Assembly (NCBI GenBank): GCA_903884065.1
Contig: CAISDL010000062.1
Location: 62,001 to 126,000 of the forward strand
Source: an uncultured Actinomycetes bacterium
GTDB lineage: Bacteria > Actinomycetota > Actinomycetes > Mycobacteriales > Mycobacteriaceae
Reading direction: 5' to 3'
DNA length: 64,000 nt
This document shows positions 44,892-55,316 of this stretch, piece by piece. The notes under the pieces were generated by a model. The model did no database searches, had not been told where the DNA came from, and saw only the letters and a program-made list of their open reading frames with translations. Each line of letters starts with the position of its first letter. The stretch's first letter is position 1. The position numbers and the translations under genes were made by a program.

Positions 44892-46637
44892 ATGGCCGTC
44901 TCCGTGCAGATGCCCGCACTTGGCGAGAGTGTCACCGAAGGCACGGTCACTCGCTGGCTAAAGCAGGAGGGCGACACCGTCGTGGTGGACGAGCCGTTGC
45001 TCGAGGTGTCCACGGACAAGGTCGACACCGAGATTCCCGCCCCGGCCTCAGGCGTCTTGACCAAGATCGTCGCCAAAGAGGACGACACCGTCGCCGTCGG
45101 CGGGGAGCTGGGCGTGATCTCCGACGCCGGCGAGGCCGCCGCGCCTGCCCCGGCGGCGCCCCCCGCCGAGCAGCCCACGCCCGCCGAGCCACCGGCGGCA
45201 CCACCGGCGCCGGCGCCGGAACTGAGCCAGCCCGAACCGCCCGCGCCGGCCCCGGCCCCGCCCGCCCCCGCCGCGTCGGCCGGGCCGGCGACGTCGGTGC
45301 TGATGCCCGAACTGGGTGAATCGGTCACCGAAGGCACCGTCACCCGCTGGCTGAAGAAGGTCGGCGACAGCGTGGCCGTCGACGAGCCACTGGTCGAGGT
45401 CTCCACCGACAAGGTCGACACCGAGATACCGTCACCGGCGGCAGGCACCCTGCTCAGCATCACCGCCGAGGAGGACGTCACGGTGCGCGTCGGCGGCGAA
45501 CTCGGCAAGATCGGCGCGGCCGGTGCCGCCCCGGCACCCGCGCCTGCGGCCCCTGCACCCGCCCCGGCTCCTGCCCCCCCGCCAGCTCCCGCGCCGGCCC
45601 CGGCACCCGCACCCCAGGCCGCACCCCCGCCACCGCCGCCGGCCGCACCCGCACCCGCACCCGCGCCGGCAGCGTCGGCGGCTCCCGCCGCCGATGGCAC
45701 CCCCTACGTGACACCGCTCGTGCGAAAGCTCGCCACCGAGAACGGAATTGACCTGGCTGCCGTCAAGGGCACCGGCGTCGGAGGCCGCGTCCGCAAGCAG
45801 GACGTGCTGGCGGCCGCCGAAAGCAAGAAGGCCCCGGCCGCCGCGACTCCCACGGCACCGGCCGCCGCCCCGCGCGCCGCGGCACCCGCCGCCGCTGCCT
45901 CACCACTGGCCCATCTGCGCGGCACCACCCAGAAGGCAAACCGGGTCCGCAAACTCACCGCCAAGAAGACTCGGGAGTCGCTGCAGTCCACCGCGCAGCT
46001 CACCCAGACCCACGAGGTCGACATGACCAAGATCGTGGCTCTTCGGGCCCGGGCCAAGAAGGAGTTCGCCGAGAGGGAGGGAGTCAATCTCACCTACCTG
46101 CCGTTCATCGCCCGCGCGGTCATCGACGCGCTCAAGGCGCATCCGAACATCAACGCCAGCTACAACGAGGATGCCGGCGAGATCACCTACTACGACACCG
46201 AGAACCTCGGCTTCGCGGTCGACACCGACCAGGGCCTGCTCTCGCCGGTGGTCCACAATGCCGGCGACCTGTCGCTGGCCGGTCTGTCGCGGGCCATCAA
46301 CGACATCGCGGGCCGGGCGCGGTCCGGCGACCTCAAGCCCGACGAGCTTTCCGGCGGCACGTTCACCATCACCAACATCGGCAGCCAGGGCGCGTTGTTC
46401 GACACCCCCATCCTGGTGCCGCCGCAGGCCGCGATGCTGGGCACCGGTGCCATCGTCAAGCGGCCGCGGGTCATCGCCGACGAGGCCGGCAACGAGTCCA
46501 TCGGCGTGCGCTCCATCTGCTACCTGCCGTTGACCTACGACCACCGGCTGATCGACGGCGCCGACGCCGGCCGTTTCCTGACCACGGTCCGGAAGCGGCT
46601 CGAGGAAGGCGCCTTCGACGCCGAACTCGGGCTCTGA
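44892..46637 (+). CDS. dlaT: Dihydrolipoamide acyltransferase E2 (DlaT/SucB)
   Basis: E2 core of pyruvate dehydrogenase; in Mtb DlaT also serves the peroxynitrite reductase/peroxidase with AhpD. Two lipoyl domains with attachment Lys43 and Lys174 (both STDKVDTE), joined by Ala/Pro-rich linkers, a peripheral subunit-binding domain ([19 protein letters not shown]), and the catalytic domain with His551 and Asp555 ([10 protein letters not shown]). 581 aa, longer than Mtb (553), mostly from linker length. GGGAG 9 bp before the ATG. Confidence 0.95.
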   Translation: MAVSVQMPALGESVTEGTVTRWLKQEGDTVVVDEPLLEVSTDKVDTEIPAPASGVLTKIVAKEDDTVAVGGELGVISDAGEAAAPAPAAPPAEQPTPAEPPAAPPAPAPELSQPEPPAPAPAPPAPAASAGPATSVLMPELGESVTEGTVTRWLKKVGDSVAVDEPLVEVSTDKVDTEIPSPAAGTLLSITAEEDVTVRVGGELGKIGAAGAAPAPAPAAPAPAPAPAPPPAPAPAPAPAPQAAPPPPPPAAPAPAPAPAASAAPAADGTPYVTPLVRKLATENGIDLAAVKGTGVGGRVRKQDVLAAAESKKAPAAATPTAPAAAPRAAAPAAAASPLAHLRGTTQKANRVRKLTAKKTRESLQSTAQLTQTHEVDMTKIVALRARAKKEFAEREGVNLTYLPFIARAVIDALKAHPNINASYNEDAGEITYYDTENLGFAVDTDQGLLSPVVHNAGDLSLAGLSRAINDIAGRARSGDLKPDELSGGTFTITNIGSQGALFDTPILVPPQAAMLGTGAIVKRPRVIADEAGNESIGVRSICYLPLTYDHRLIDGADAGRFLTTVRKRLEEGAFDAELGL

Positions 46638-46638
46638 G

Positions 46639-47556
46639 GTGGGTGACCATCCCACCACGAAGACGGTCGCCATCGCCGGTTCGTCCGGCGTCATCGGTTC
46701 GGCACTGATCGCAGCCCTGCGATTGGCCGACAACCGGGTGCTGCGGATCGTGCGGCGGATACCGAACGGCCGCGACGAGGTGCGGTGGAATCCGGACAGC
46801 GGAGAGTTCGACCCCGCCGCCCTCGAGGGCGTCGACGCCGTGGTGAACCTGTGCGGCGTCGGGGTCGGTGACAAACGGTGGTCCGGCGCCTACAAGCAGG
46901 TCCTGCGCGACAGCCGCATCGACCCCACCGAGGTGATCTCCGCCGCCGTGGTCGAGGCGGGAGTCCCGGTCCTGGTCAATGCCAGCGCGGTGGGCTACTA
47001 CGGCGACACCGGCAGCCGCATCGCCGACGAGTCCGCACCGGCCGGCTCGGGTTTCCTGGCTCAACTGTGCGTGGACTGGGAAGCCGCCACCGCCCCGGCG
47101 TCCGATGCCGGGGTCCGGGTGGTGCTGGCCCGTACCGGACTGGTGCTCTCCCCCGCCGGCGGCCTGCTCAGCAGGCTGAAGCCGCTGTTCGCCCTCGGAC
47201 TGGGCGGGCGATTGGCAGGCGGCCATCAGTACATGCCGTGGATCAGCCTGGAGGACGAGATCCGCGCCCTGCTGTTCGCGATCAACAAGCCACTGTCCGG
47301 TCCGGTGAACCTGACCGGACCCGCGCCGGTGACCAACGCCGAGTTCACCGCCGCGCTGGGGCGGGCGCTGAAGCGTCCCGCACCGTGGCTGGTGCCCGGG
47401 TTCGCCCTGAAGACCCTGCTCGGGGAATTCGCCGACGAAGGTCTGCTCGGCGGCCAGCGGGCCATCCCCGCGGCCCTGGAGCGGGCCGGATTCGTGTTCC
47501 ACCACAACACCATCGGCGAGGCTCTTTCCTACGCGATCGGCGCAGCCGGCGGGTAG
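46639..47556 (+). CDS. NAD(P)-dependent epimerase-like protein (TIGR01777/YfcH, DUF1731)
   Basis: SDR-fold protein, Rv2216 type, 305 aa. Nucleotide loop [26 protein letters not shown], the active-site-like NASAVGYYG and the C-terminal DUF1731 region. Reaction unknown. The GTG begins one base after the dlaT stop, so the two are coupled; lipB follows after 12 bp. Confidence 0.85.
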   Translation: MGDHPTTKTVAIAGSSGVIGSALIAALRLADNRVLRIVRRIPNGRDEVRWNPDSGEFDPAALEGVDAVVNLCGVGVGDKRWSGAYKQVLRDSRIDPTEVISAAVVEAGVPVLVNASAVGYYGDTGSRIADESAPAGSGFLAQLCVDWEAATAPASDAGVRVVLARTGLVLSPAGGLLSRLKPLFALGLGGRLAGGHQYMPWISLEDEIRALLFAINKPLSGPVNLTGPAPVTNAEFTAALGRALKRPAPWLVPGFALKTLLGEFADEGLLGGQRAIPAALERAGFVFHHNTIGEALSYAIGAAGG

Positions 47557-47568
47557 TACGGTCGGGTG

Positions 47569-48255
47569 ATGCCCCACAGCATCCGCTCGAGCGACGCCCC
47601 GGTGCAGATCCGGGACCTCGGCGTGCTCGACTACCTGGCGGCGTGGGACCTCCAGCGGGAGACCGCCGCCGAACGGGTGGCCGGCGGTCCAGACACCCTG
47701 CTGCTGCTCGAGCACCCACCGGTCTACACCGCCGGACGGCGTACCGAGGCCCACGAACGCCCCGTCGACGGGACCCCGGTGGTGGACACCGATCGCGGCG
47801 GCAAGATCACCTGGCACGGCCCGGGCCAGTTGGTCGGGTATCCGATCATCGGTCTGGCCGAACCGCTCGACGTCGTGAATTTCGTTCGGCGCCTTGAACA
47901 GTCACTGATCGCCGTGTGCGCAGAGTTCGGCCTGGACGCAGGTCGGGTCGAGGGCCGTTCCGGGGTGTGGCTGCCACCGGACACCCGGCGGCCGGCCCGC
48001 AAGATCGCCGCGATCGGCATCCGGGTGGCGCGCGGCACCACCCTGCACGGCTTCGCCCTGAACTGCGATTGCAACCTCGGGGCGTTCTCGGCGATCGTGC
48101 CGTGCGGAATCACCGACGCCGGGGTCACCTCGTTGACCGCCGAACTCGGTCGGCGCGTCGGTGTCGAGGACGTGCGAGCGCGGGTGGCCGAGGCGGCGTG
48201 CGAGGCCCTGGACGGCCGTCTGCCGGTATCGGCTCCCGTAGCATCGCAACCATGA
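47569..48255 (+). CDS. lipB: Octanoyl-[acyl carrier protein]:protein octanoyltransferase
   Basis: First step of lipoate synthesis: transfers octanoate to lipoyl domains such as those of DlaT and the H protein. Catalytic Cys179 (IVPCGI) and Lys145 (ARKIAAIG), with [18 protein letters not shown]. 228 aa, near Mtb (230). An in-frame GTG lies directly before the ATG. Its TGA overlaps the lipA ATG. Confidence 0.95.
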   Translation: MPHSIRSSDAPVQIRDLGVLDYLAAWDLQRETAAERVAGGPDTLLLLEHPPVYTAGRRTEAHERPVDGTPVVDTDRGGKITWHGPGQLVGYPIIGLAEPLDVVNFVRRLEQSLIAVCAEFGLDAGRVEGRSGVWLPPDTRRPARKIAAIGIRVARGTTLHGFALNCDCNLGAFSAIVPCGITDAGVTSLTAELGRRVGVEDVRARVAEAACEALDGRLPVSAPVASQP

Positions 48256-49262
48256 GCGTCGAGCCCCAGCCCAATGTCGCCGGCGCCCGTCCTGATGTCG
48301 CCGGCCACGCGGCTCCGGCGGCTCCGGGTGACCGCAAGCTGCTGAGGCTCGAGGTGCGCAACGCCGAGACCCCCATCGAGCGCAAACCGCCGTGGATCAA
48401 GACGCGGGCCCGGATGGGTCCGGAGTACACCGCGCTGAAGGGACTGGTCCGCAGGGAGGGCCTGCACACCGTCTGCGAAGAAGCGGGCTGCCCCAACATC
48501 TTCGAATGCTGGGAAGACCGCGAGGCCACCTTCCTGATCGGCGGCGAACAGTGCACCCGCCGCTGCGACTTCTGTCAGATCGACACCGGTAAGCCCGCCG
48601 AGCTCGACAGAGACGAGCCGCGCCGCGTGGCCGAGAGCGTCGCCGCGATGGGCCTGCGGTACGCGACCATCACCGGCGTCGCCCGCGACGATCTGCCCGA
48701 CGGCGGCGCCTGGCTGTACGCCGAGACCGTCCGCGCCATCAAGCGGCTCAACCCGTCCACCGGTGTCGAACTTCTCGCCCCCGATTTCAACGGCGAGGCC
48801 GATCTGCTCCGCGAGGTCTTCGAGTCGCGTCCGGAGGTGTTCGCGCACAACCTGGAGACGGTGCCGCGCATCTTCAAGCGCATCCGCCCGGCGTTCCGCT
48901 ATCAGCGCAGCCTCGATGTGCTCACCGCGGCAAGGGATTTCGGCCTGGTCACCAAGAGCAACCTCATCCTCGGCATGGGCGAGACCATCGAGGAAGTGCG
49001 GACCGCGCTGGTCGATCTTCACCAGGCCGGCTGCGACATCATCACCATCACGCAGTACCTGCGCCCGTCGCCCCGGCACCACCCGGTGGAGCGGTGGGTC
49101 CACCCGGATGAGTTCGTCGCTCTGGCCGCCTACGCCGAGGAGGTCGGATTCGCGGGGGTGCTGGCCGGGCCGCTGGTGCGTTCGTCCTACCGTGCGGGCC
49201 GGCTTTACGAGCAGGCCGCGGCGGGCAAGCGGCCCGGAGCGGCGACTTCGCCCCGAAGCTGA
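48252..49262 (+). CDS. lipA: Lipoyl synthase
   Basis: Radical SAM enzyme that inserts two sulfurs into the octanoyl group. Auxiliary cluster [12 protein letters not shown], radical SAM cluster CTRRCDFC, and the terminal RSSY that binds the auxiliary cluster. 336 aa from the ATG overlapping lipB; the Mtb protein is shorter (311) because this one has an Ala/Pro/Gly-rich N-terminal extension. Confidence 0.95.
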   Translation: MSVEPQPNVAGARPDVAGHAAPAAPGDRKLLRLEVRNAETPIERKPPWIKTRARMGPEYTALKGLVRREGLHTVCEEAGCPNIFECWEDREATFLIGGEQCTRRCDFCQIDTGKPAELDRDEPRRVAESVAAMGLRYATITGVARDDLPDGGAWLYAETVRAIKRLNPSTGVELLAPDFNGEADLLREVFESRPEVFAHNLETVPRIFKRIRPAFRYQRSLDVLTAARDFGLVTKSNLILGMGETIEEVRTALVDLHQAGCDIITITQYLRPSPRHHPVERWVHPDEFVALAAYAEEVGFAGVLAGPLVRSSYRAGRLYEQAAAGKRPGAATSPRS

Positions 49263-49288
49263 CACCGCGCTACGTATCCTTGATGGCT

Positions 49289-50041
49289 ATGGCGAAATCC
49301 CGTACTCCGGCCCAGACCAAGGCCGCCAAAGCTGAGGCAAAGGCCACCCGCAAGGCGGCTTCCAAGCAGCGGCGTGCCCAGATCTGGCAGGCCTTCCAGA
49401 TGCAGCGCAAGGAAGACAAGCGCCTGCTGCCCTATATGGTCGGCGCGTTTCTGGCCGTCGTGCTGGTCTCGGTACTGGTCGGCCTGCTGATCGGCGGCTT
49501 CACGAAGTACCTGATGATCGTACTGGGCATCATCCTGGGCGTCCTCGTGGCATTCATCGTCTTCGGACGACGCGCGCAGAAGAACGTCTACCGCAAGGCA
49601 GAGGGCCAGGCCGGTGCGGCGGCCTGGGCGCTGGAGAACCTCCGCGGAAAATGGCGGGTGACTCCCACGGTCGCGGTCAACGGTCATTTCGACGCGGTGC
49701 ACCGGGTGATCGGGCGGCCCGGGGTGATCTTCGTCGGGGAGGGTTCGCCGAGCCGGGTCAAGCCGCTGCTGGCCCAGGAGAAGAAGCGCACCGCCCGCCT
49801 GGTCGGCGACGTGCCGATTTACGACGTGATCATCGGCAACGAGGAGGGCGAGGTGCCGCTGGCGAAGCTGGAGCGCCACCTCACCAAGCTCCCGGCCAAC
49901 ATCTCCGTCGCAAAGATGGACGGCCTGGAGTCCAAGCTGGCCGCTTTGGGTGCCAAGGCAGGCCCGGCCGCCATGCCCAAGGGCCCGCTTCCGCCGCAGG
50001 CCAAGATGAAAGGCGTGCAGCGCTCCGTCCGGCGGCGTTGA
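49289..50041 (+). CDS. DUF4191 membrane protein, Rv2219 family
   Basis: Conserved actinobacterial protein, function unknown. A basic, Ala/Lys-rich N-terminus, two membrane helices (YMVGAFLAVVLVSVLVGLLIGGF and YLMIVLGIILGVLVAFIVF), then a cytosolic domain with GRPGVIFVGEG. The ATG at 49289 gives 250 aa, the Mtb length; ATG 49283 is the alternative. Follows lipA by 26 bp. Confidence 0.87.
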   Translation: MAKSRTPAQTKAAKAEAKATRKAASKQRRAQIWQAFQMQRKEDKRLLPYMVGAFLAVVLVSVLVGLLIGGFTKYLMIVLGIILGVLVAFIVFGRRAQKNVYRKAEGQAGAAAWALENLRGKWRVTPTVAVNGHFDAVHRVIGRPGVIFVGEGSPSRVKPLLAQEKKRTARLVGDVPIYDVIIGNEEGEVPLAKLERHLTKLPANISVAKMDGLESKLAALGAKAGPAAMPKGPLPPQAKMKGVQRSVRRR

Positions 50042-50075
50042 TTATTCGCCGGGAATTCTGCAGACCGCCGTCAGG

Positions 50076-50426
50076 TTGATCGAATCCGTGAGCCTACTGG
50101 CGTATCTCGGCGCCATCGTGTCGGTGCTGGCCGGACTGGCGGGGTTGCTGTGGCCGCGACACGTGAGCGCCGTGATCGGTCTGCAGTTGCCGTCCACCCT
50201 CGGGGTGTCGGAGTTCCGCGCCACCTACGGTGGCCTCTTCGCCGGCGCAGGAGCCGCGGTGCTGCTTCTCGCGTCACGGGATGCAGCACTCGTGCTTGCG
50301 GCAGGATGGCTGGGCGCTTTCGTCGCCCGCGCCATCTCGCTGGTTGTCGACCGGTCGACATCGAAAGAGAACCTGACGGGGCTCGGCATCGAGGCAGCGA
50401 TCGGGACAATGCTGGCCCTGGCCTGA
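50076..50426 (+). CDS. Small membrane protein, DUF4345-like
   Basis: 116 aa with four hydrophobic stretches, FRATYGGLFAGAGAAVLLLASRD and WLGAFVARAISLVVD resembling the DUF4345 family. Function unknown. Start uncertain: TTG at 50076 (given) or GTG at 50088; neither has a clear ribosome site. Confidence 0.65.
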   Translation: MIESVSLLAYLGAIVSVLAGLAGLLWPRHVSAVIGLQLPSTLGVSEFRATYGGLFAGAGAAVLLLASRDAALVLAAGWLGAFVARAISLVVDRSTSKENLTGLGIEAAIGTMLALA

Positions 50427-50435
50427 ACCACGGTT

Positions 50436-50894
50436 CTAGCGCCGCACCACGGCCGTCGCGGTCAGCCGGTCCTGGAAACCGCGGCCGTCGGTGTCGGTGA
50501 ACAACGCCGGGATGACCAGTGCGATCAGCAGACCCCGTGCGGCTGCCCGGCCGGTCCCCACGTGCAGCCGGTTGTCGATGGAGGCAACCCGCAGGCCCAA
50601 TGCGTACTGGCCGGGGGTGAAGCCGAACAGCCGAACCGAGACCACCCCGAGGATGAACCAGATCAGCAGCACCGCGGTGGCCAGGACAGGGGTGCTGAAC
50701 AGCCCGGCGGCCATTCCCAGCCCGGCAACGCCGTAGGCGATCAACCAGTCGAGCATCAGCGCGGCGGACCGGCGCCCCATCCCGGCCTGCGCGCCCGGCC
50801 CCTCGGCCGGCAGACCCAACCGTTGTCCGGGGTAGCCCTCGCGGGAACCCAGTGACTGCGGCCCGGACAGCCAGGACCCCAACTTGCGCGACAT
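50436..50894 (-). CDS. RDD family membrane protein, Rv2219A type
   Basis: 152-aa membrane protein with the RDD pattern: Arg early in GRRSAALMLDWLIAYG, then Asp residues in the helices, and the TPGQYALGLRVASID motif. Three membrane helices. Function unknown; the location beside glnA1 is conserved in mycobacteria. Confidence 0.85.
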   Translation of the reverse strand: MSRKLGSWLSGPQSLGSREGYPGQRLGLPAEGPGAQAGMGRRSAALMLDWLIAYGVAGLGMAAGLFSTPVLATAVLLIWFILGVVSVRLFGFTPGQYALGLRVASIDNRLHVGTGRAAARGLLIALVIPALFTDTDGRGFQDRLTATAVVRR

Positions 50895-50941
50895 AGGCCC
50901 AGGATAGGCACCCCGCGTGAACTCGAGAAAACCATCGACCC

Positions 50942-50957
50942 GTAACGTCGGCGAAAC
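50942..50957. promoter_or_regulatory. Predicted GlnR box upstream of glnA1
   Basis: GTAAC-N6-GAAAC (50942-50946 and 50953-50957) fits the actinobacterial GlnR binding half-site arrangement exactly. It lies 81 bp before the glnA1 start, next to a TTGACG (50964-50969) that could be a -35 element. GlnR activates nitrogen-assimilation genes under nitrogen limitation. Prediction by motif only. Confidence 0.72.
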
Positions 50958-51037
50958 AATCGGTTGACGGGAGCGAAATAAGTCCTCCCTACCGTCAGCC
51001 CGGGTTAACGAAACGTCTGCGCGTAAAGGAGCACTAA

Positions 51038-52477
51038 GTGGCGAAGCACAAGACAGCCGACGACATCTTCAAGCAGATCAAGGACGAGAAGGTCGAGTAC
51101 GTCGACATCCGGTTCTGCGATCTGCCCGGTGTGGTCCAGCACTTCTCGATCCCGGCCTCGGCGTTCGACGAGAGCGTGTTCGAAGATGGCCTGGCCTTCG
51201 ACGGCTCGTCGGTTCGCGGATTCCAGTCGATCCACGAGTCGGACATGATGCTGCTGCCCGACCCCGAAACCGCCCGCATCGATCCGTTCCGGGCCGCGAG
51301 GACGCTGAACCTGAACTTCTTCGTGCACGATCCGTTCACCCGTGAGCCCTACTCGCGCGACCCGCGCAACGTGGCCCGCAAGGCGGAGAACTACCTGGCG
51401 TCCACCGGGATCGCCGACACCGCCTACTTCGGCGCCGAGGCCGAGTTCTACATCTTCGACTCGGTGGCCTTCGATTCCAAGATGAACGGCACCTTCTACG
51501 AGGTCGACTCCGAGTCCGGCTGGTGGAACTCCGGTGAGCCGTTCGAGGCCGACGGAAGCGCCAACCGCGGCTACAAGGTGCGCCCCAAGGGCGGCTACTT
51601 CCCGGTGGCGCCCTACGACCACTACGTCGACCTGCGCGACGAGATGTCGACCAACCTGATCGACGCCGGCTTCACCCTTGAGCGTGGTCACCACGAGGTG
51701 GGCACCGCCGGGCAGGCCGAGATCAACTACAAGTTCAACACGCTGCTGGCCGCCGCCGACGATGTGCTGCTGTTCAAATACATCATCAAGAACACCGCGT
51801 GGGCCAACGGCAAGACCGTCACCTTCATGCCCAAGCCACTGTTCGGCGACAACGGCTCCGGCATGCACGCCCACCAGTCGCTGTGGAAGGACGGTAAGCC
51901 GCTCTTCCACGACGAGTCCGGCTATGCCGGCCTGTCGGACATGGCGCGGCACTACATCGGCGGCATCCTGCACCACGCCCCGTCGCTGCTGGCGTTCACC
52001 AACCCGACGGTGAACTCCTACAAGCGGTTGGTGCCGGGTTACGAGGCCCCGATCAACCTGGTCTACAGCCAGCGCAACCGCTCGGCGTGCGTGCGTATCC
52101 CGATCACCGGCAACAACCCCAAGGCCAAGCGCCTGGAGTTCCGCTGCCCGGACAGCTCGGGTAACCCCTACCTGGCGTTCTCGGCGATGCTGATGGCGGG
52201 CATCGACGGCATCAAGAAGAAGATCGAGCCGTTGGCCCCGGTCGACAAGGACCTCTACGAGCTTCCGCCGGACGAGGCCGCCAACATTCCGCAGGCGCCC
52301 ACCTCGCTGTCGGCGGTCATCGACCGGTTGGAGCAGGATCACGACTACCTCACCGAGGGTGGCGTGTTCACCAACGACCTGATCGAGACCTACATCGCGT
52401 ACAAGCGGGAGAACGAGATCCTGCCGATCCAGATCCGGCCTCACCCCTACGAGTTCGCGCTTTACTACGACGTGTGA
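51038..52477 (+). CDS. glnA: Glutamine synthetase type I (GlnA1)
   Basis: Main glutamine synthetase, dodecameric, with the Mtb-type (I-beta) insertion. Motifs: [30 protein letters not shown], and the adenylylation site Tyr407 in [11 protein letters not shown], the target of GlnE (partially present at 62705-64000). GTG start after AAAGGAGC; 479 aa (Mtb 478). A GlnR box lies upstream and a long hairpin follows the stop. Confidence 0.97.
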   Translation: MAKHKTADDIFKQIKDEKVEYVDIRFCDLPGVVQHFSIPASAFDESVFEDGLAFDGSSVRGFQSIHESDMMLLPDPETARIDPFRAARTLNLNFFVHDPFTREPYSRDPRNVARKAENYLASTGIADTAYFGAEAEFYIFDSVAFDSKMNGTFYEVDSESGWWNSGEPFEADGSANRGYKVRPKGGYFPVAPYDHYVDLRDEMSTNLIDAGFTLERGHHEVGTAGQAEINYKFNTLLAAADDVLLFKYIIKNTAWANGKTVTFMPKPLFGDNGSGMHAHQSLWKDGKPLFHDESGYAGLSDMARHYIGGILHHAPSLLAFTNPTVNSYKRLVPGYEAPINLVYSQRNRSACVRIPITGNNPKAKRLEFRCPDSSGNPYLAFSAMLMAGIDGIKKKIEPLAPVDKDLYELPPDEAANIPQAPTSLSAVIDRLEQDHDYLTEGGVFTNDLIETYIAYKRENEILPIQIRPHPYEFALYYDV

Positions 52478-52492
52478 GCCGCGTCGCCTGCA

Positions 52493-52549
52493 GACGAGCC
52501 CATCCGCTCGGCGGTCACCACGGTGACCGCCTCAGCGGGTGGGCTCGTC
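52493..52549. terminator. Long hairpin downstream of glnA1
   Basis: Outer stem 52493-52508 with 52534-52549 (16 bp, one G-U), inner stem of about nine pairs around 52510-52531, separated by a small internal loop. No U tract. It lies 16 bp after the glnA1 stop. Confidence 0.82.
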
Positions 52550-52745
52550 CGCGTCCGCTGGGACACGAACCTCTGAGCAGGGCATTTGTCGGACGATCCA
52601 CGCCCCACAGGTTGCTCTGCGGCTTCCCGTCAGGAAAAACTTAGCCGGCAATCGTGTTACCGCGTCCGCTACGTTGACGTGATCCGTTGAACCGGTCAGG
52701 AGGACCGCCCTGCTAGATCCTGACCGACTGTTCCGTGCAATCGTC

Positions 52746-53066
52746 GTGTTGAATGCTCTTTTCGCTTCTCTCGCATGGTGTTTGGCCCGGCCAAATCTGG
52801 CTTCGATGCTCTCTGCCGTGACGTTCGCGGTCCTCTGGCCGTTCGTCGATAAACCACTGGGCGGTCGCACGATTCTCGTTGTCAGCGAGAGCAACGGAAT
52901 CACGACAGGCGACTTCCTCTCCGTGCTCGCGGTCGGAATCGTGGCTTTCCAGGCGAGCAGGCAACTCCGTCGGAAACGGCGCCGAGGCGCCCTCACTGAT
53001 CCGCCACAAGCCGACTCACCACAAGCCAACTCACCACAAGCCGACTCACCCCTGCCCGGGACGTGA
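52746..53066 (+). CDS. Small membrane protein, 106 aa, possibly CTG-started further upstream
   Basis: Hydrophobic N-terminal region (VLNALFASLAWCLARP..., SAVTFAVLWPFV), a second helix (FLSVLAVGIVAFQAS), a basic QLRRKRRRG, and a short tail with PQADS repeats. Function unknown. Codons are AT-richer than neighbours. GTG at 52746 is the first canonical start but lacks a ribosome site. A perfect AGGAGG lies 6 bp before an in-frame CTG at 52710, so translation may begin there (118 aa). Confidence 0.55.
   Translation: MLNALFASLAWCLARPNLASMLSAVTFAVLWPFVDKPLGGRTILVVSESNGITTGDFLSVLAVGIVAFQASRQLRRKRRRGALTDPPQADSPQANSPQADSPLPGT
53004..53048 (+). repeat. 15-bp tandem repeat near the end of the small ORF
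   Basis: Three copies of CCACAAGCCGACTCA (middle copy with one change) at 53004-53018, 53019-53033 and 53034-53048; they encode PQADS, PQANS, PQADS. Confidence 0.93.
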
Positions 53067-53094
53067 CCGGCACGCCATGTGCTTACCTAGCGTG

Positions 53095-53475
53095 ATGAGT
53101 CGCCGCACCCTGTCCCGGCTGCTGTGGGCCGCCCTGATCTGCTGGGCCGCCGCAATCCTCTATCTGTCGTCGCTGCGCCCCGACGAGTTGCCCGACGAGG
53201 CATTCCTGTTCTGGGACAAGGTCAACCACTTCACCGCCTTCGCGGTCGGCGGGTGGCTGGCCGCCGTGGCGTTGCGAACGTCCCTCCCCCGCACCCCCGG
53301 TGTCCGGATCGTGGTCTTCGCCGTCATCCTGATCGCCGCATTCGGGGCACTTGATGAGGCGCTGCAGACCATCACGCCCGGACGCACCGGCGCCGACGCT
53401 TCCGATTGGACGGCCGACGTCCTGGGCGCTTCCACCGGCGCCCTTCTGAGTCTGCGGCGGGCACCTAGAACGTGA
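53095..53475 (+). CDS. VanZ-like family membrane protein
   Basis: 126-aa VanZ-like protein (four membrane helices): SSLRPDELPDEAFLFWDKVNHFTAFAVGGW and GALDEALQTITPGRTGADASDWTADVLGA match the family pattern with its conserved Asp, Lys, His and the C-terminal GR-DWxAD region. Role unknown in this context; no glycopeptide-resistance genes are nearby. Overlaps the SpoIIE-phosphatase 3' end by 11 bp. Confidence 0.82.
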   Translation: MSRRTLSRLLWAALICWAAAILYLSSLRPDELPDEAFLFWDKVNHFTAFAVGGWLAAVALRTSLPRTPGVRIVVFAVILIAAFGALDEALQTITPGRTGADASDWTADVLGASTGALLSLRRAPRT

Positions 53476-55213
53476 GTTGAACCAGCGCGCAATCGTCTTC
53501 GAAGGTCCCGCCGGCTGTCGCCCGCAACCGGGCGATGAGCGACGCCGGCGACCACCCCGGTGCGGCAGCCACTTCTTCACACACTTCCGTGAAGCCGGCG
53601 AACGACAGTCGATCCCCGAGTACCCCGTCGCTGCAGAGCAGAAGTTGGGCCCCCGCGGGAATCCGGTAGGTGTCGCCGGGGAACACGCTGTCGGGGAACA
53701 TACCGATCGGGATCGAGGTCCCGCCGAGCGCTGTCGCGTTGACGACGCCGTCCGCATCGGTCAGTGCCAACGCCGGGGGATGTCCGGCCGCCGCGTAGTG
53801 CAGCGTGCGAGTGGAAGCCCTATAGACCCCGTACCACATGGTGAAGTAGTGGTCGTCGTGCCTGTCCATCCCGAACAGTTGGTTGAGTTCGGCCAGTACC
53901 CGCTCCGGCGAGAGCAGCGTCGCCGCAGGCATCGACCGCGACCGCAGCATGTTGTGCACCGACACCGACAACAGCGCCGGTTTCACCCCGTGACCGGAGA
54001 CGTCGATCAGGTAGACGATCAGATGGTCGTCGTCGATCCAGGTATAGCCGTAGGAGTCGCCACCGAGCGCACGCGACGGCAGATACCGCGACCTGGCCTG
54101 GACCCGTCCGGTGAGGTCACCCGGCAGGATGGACGCGACGTATTTCGCCGCGCTGTCGAGTTCACCGGCCAACTGATCGGCCAGCGTTCGGACCTGTCGC
54201 TCGCGGGTGCCGAGTTCGGCGGCTTCCAGAATCTCCCGCAGCAGCAAGCCGGCGATGAGCAGCAAGCCGGTGATGACCGCAGGGGGCTCCATGAGAACGG
54301 CGGTGTCCGCCCTGGCAACGAATATCGCGGCCACCGCCAGCGGCACCAACGGCAGCGATCGCACCAGCCAGTTCGGCGGCGCGAGCATCGCGGGATCACC
54401 GGGCTCGGCGTGGTAACCGGCGACCAGTGCCACGATGATCAGCAACGAATTGGCCAGATAGAGGATGTCGATCAGGCTGCCCGCCGAGTAGCCCGACGTA
54501 TTCGACTCGTAGATCCACAGACTGTCGGCCAGCGCGGCGGCCATCAGCCCCACGACCAACAGGGTCAGTGTCCGCCGCAACCCCGGCGCGGCTCTAATCA
54601 GAACCAGCAGTCCAATGGTCATGACCAGGACGTCTCCGGCGGGGTAGCCCACCGAGACGGCGAATCCCAGCGTGTTGCCCTCCACGCTCTGCCAGACCGA
54701 ACGCATCGCGGTCAGCCAGGAGATCAGGAAGAACGAACCGGTGACGATGATGCCGTCGAGGATCGTCTGCGCCTGACTGCGCCAGCTGCGAGCAGTGGGA
54801 AACAGCAGCAGGGCCAGGCATACCCACGGCACGTAGGCGAGGTAGGCGGCGTCGGCCCAGGACGGGAAGGGCGTCTGGTCGGCGACCAGCCGGTAGTAAG
54901 CCCAGAGCACCTCACCCAGAAGCCAGAACGCGAAACCGATCGTCATGGCCGTCCAGGCCGTCTTCAGCCGACCCTGCGCCGCCCTCGCCCTCCGGGCCGC
55001 GAGCGGCACGTACACCAGGCCTAGGGCGATGAAGGTGAAGTCGGTGACCGTTTCAAGGGTGGCGGGGTCCAGTCGGCCCGAGAGCAGGACGGCGGTGAAG
55101 GCGACGAAGATGACCGCCGCAGCAAGTCCGGCACGGGCGGTCGGAGTCGACAGAAGGCCTCGTGGGGAACTCCCACGAGTCGCGTCCTTGTAATTCAACG
55201 CCCCCGAAGTCAT
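53465..55213 (-). CDS. Membrane protein with SpoIIE-type PP2C phosphatase domain
   Basis: 582 aa. The first 330 residues have about nine membrane helices with an acidic extracytoplasmic stretch; a short coiled linker leads to a SpoIIE/PP2C phosphatase (about 355-580). Metal-binding Asp motifs: LGGDSYGY, DVSGHGVKP, CSDGVLGD and EDDCALVQL, so activity is likely. Expected to dephosphorylate an anti-sigma antagonist (partner-switching), but no such pair is in the window. The sensor signal is unknown. Confidence 0.88.
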   Translation of the reverse strand: MTSGALNYKDATRGSSPRGLLSTPTARAGLAAAVIFVAFTAVLLSGRLDPATLETVTDFTFIALGLVYVPLAARRARAAQGRLKTAWTAMTIGFAFWLLGEVLWAYYRLVADQTPFPSWADAAYLAYVPWVCLALLLFPTARSWRSQAQTILDGIIVTGSFFLISWLTAMRSVWQSVEGNTLGFAVSVGYPAGDVLVMTIGLLVLIRAAPGLRRTLTLLVVGLMAAALADSLWIYESNTSGYSAGSLIDILYLANSLLIIVALVAGYHAEPGDPAMLAPPNWLVRSLPLVPLAVAAIFVARADTAVLMEPPAVITGLLLIAGLLLREILEAAELGTRERQVRTLADQLAGELDSAAKYVASILPGDLTGRVQARSRYLPSRALGGDSYGYTWIDDDHLIVYLIDVSGHGVKPALLSVSVHNMLRSRSMPAATLLSPERVLAELNQLFGMDRHDDHYFTMWYGVYRASTRTLHYAAAGHPPALALTDADGVVNATALGGTSIPIGMFPDSVFPGDTYRIPAGAQLLLCSDGVLGDRLSFAGFTEVCEEVAAAPGWSPASLIARLRATAGGTFEDDCALVQLTF

Positions 55214-55316
55214 ATGCCGTCATCAAACCAGCACGGTGATCCACCGGCAATCCGGCCGCCGGTAGCATCGCCCACCGACGACGTCCTGAAACGAACTGCG
55301 GCTCGCGAGGAGCACC

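Noticed and set aside
51005..52444. 479-codon open frame antisense to glnA1
   Set aside because: glnA1 is conserved throughout; the antisense product is Val/Arg/Gly/Leu-biased with no recognisable domain.
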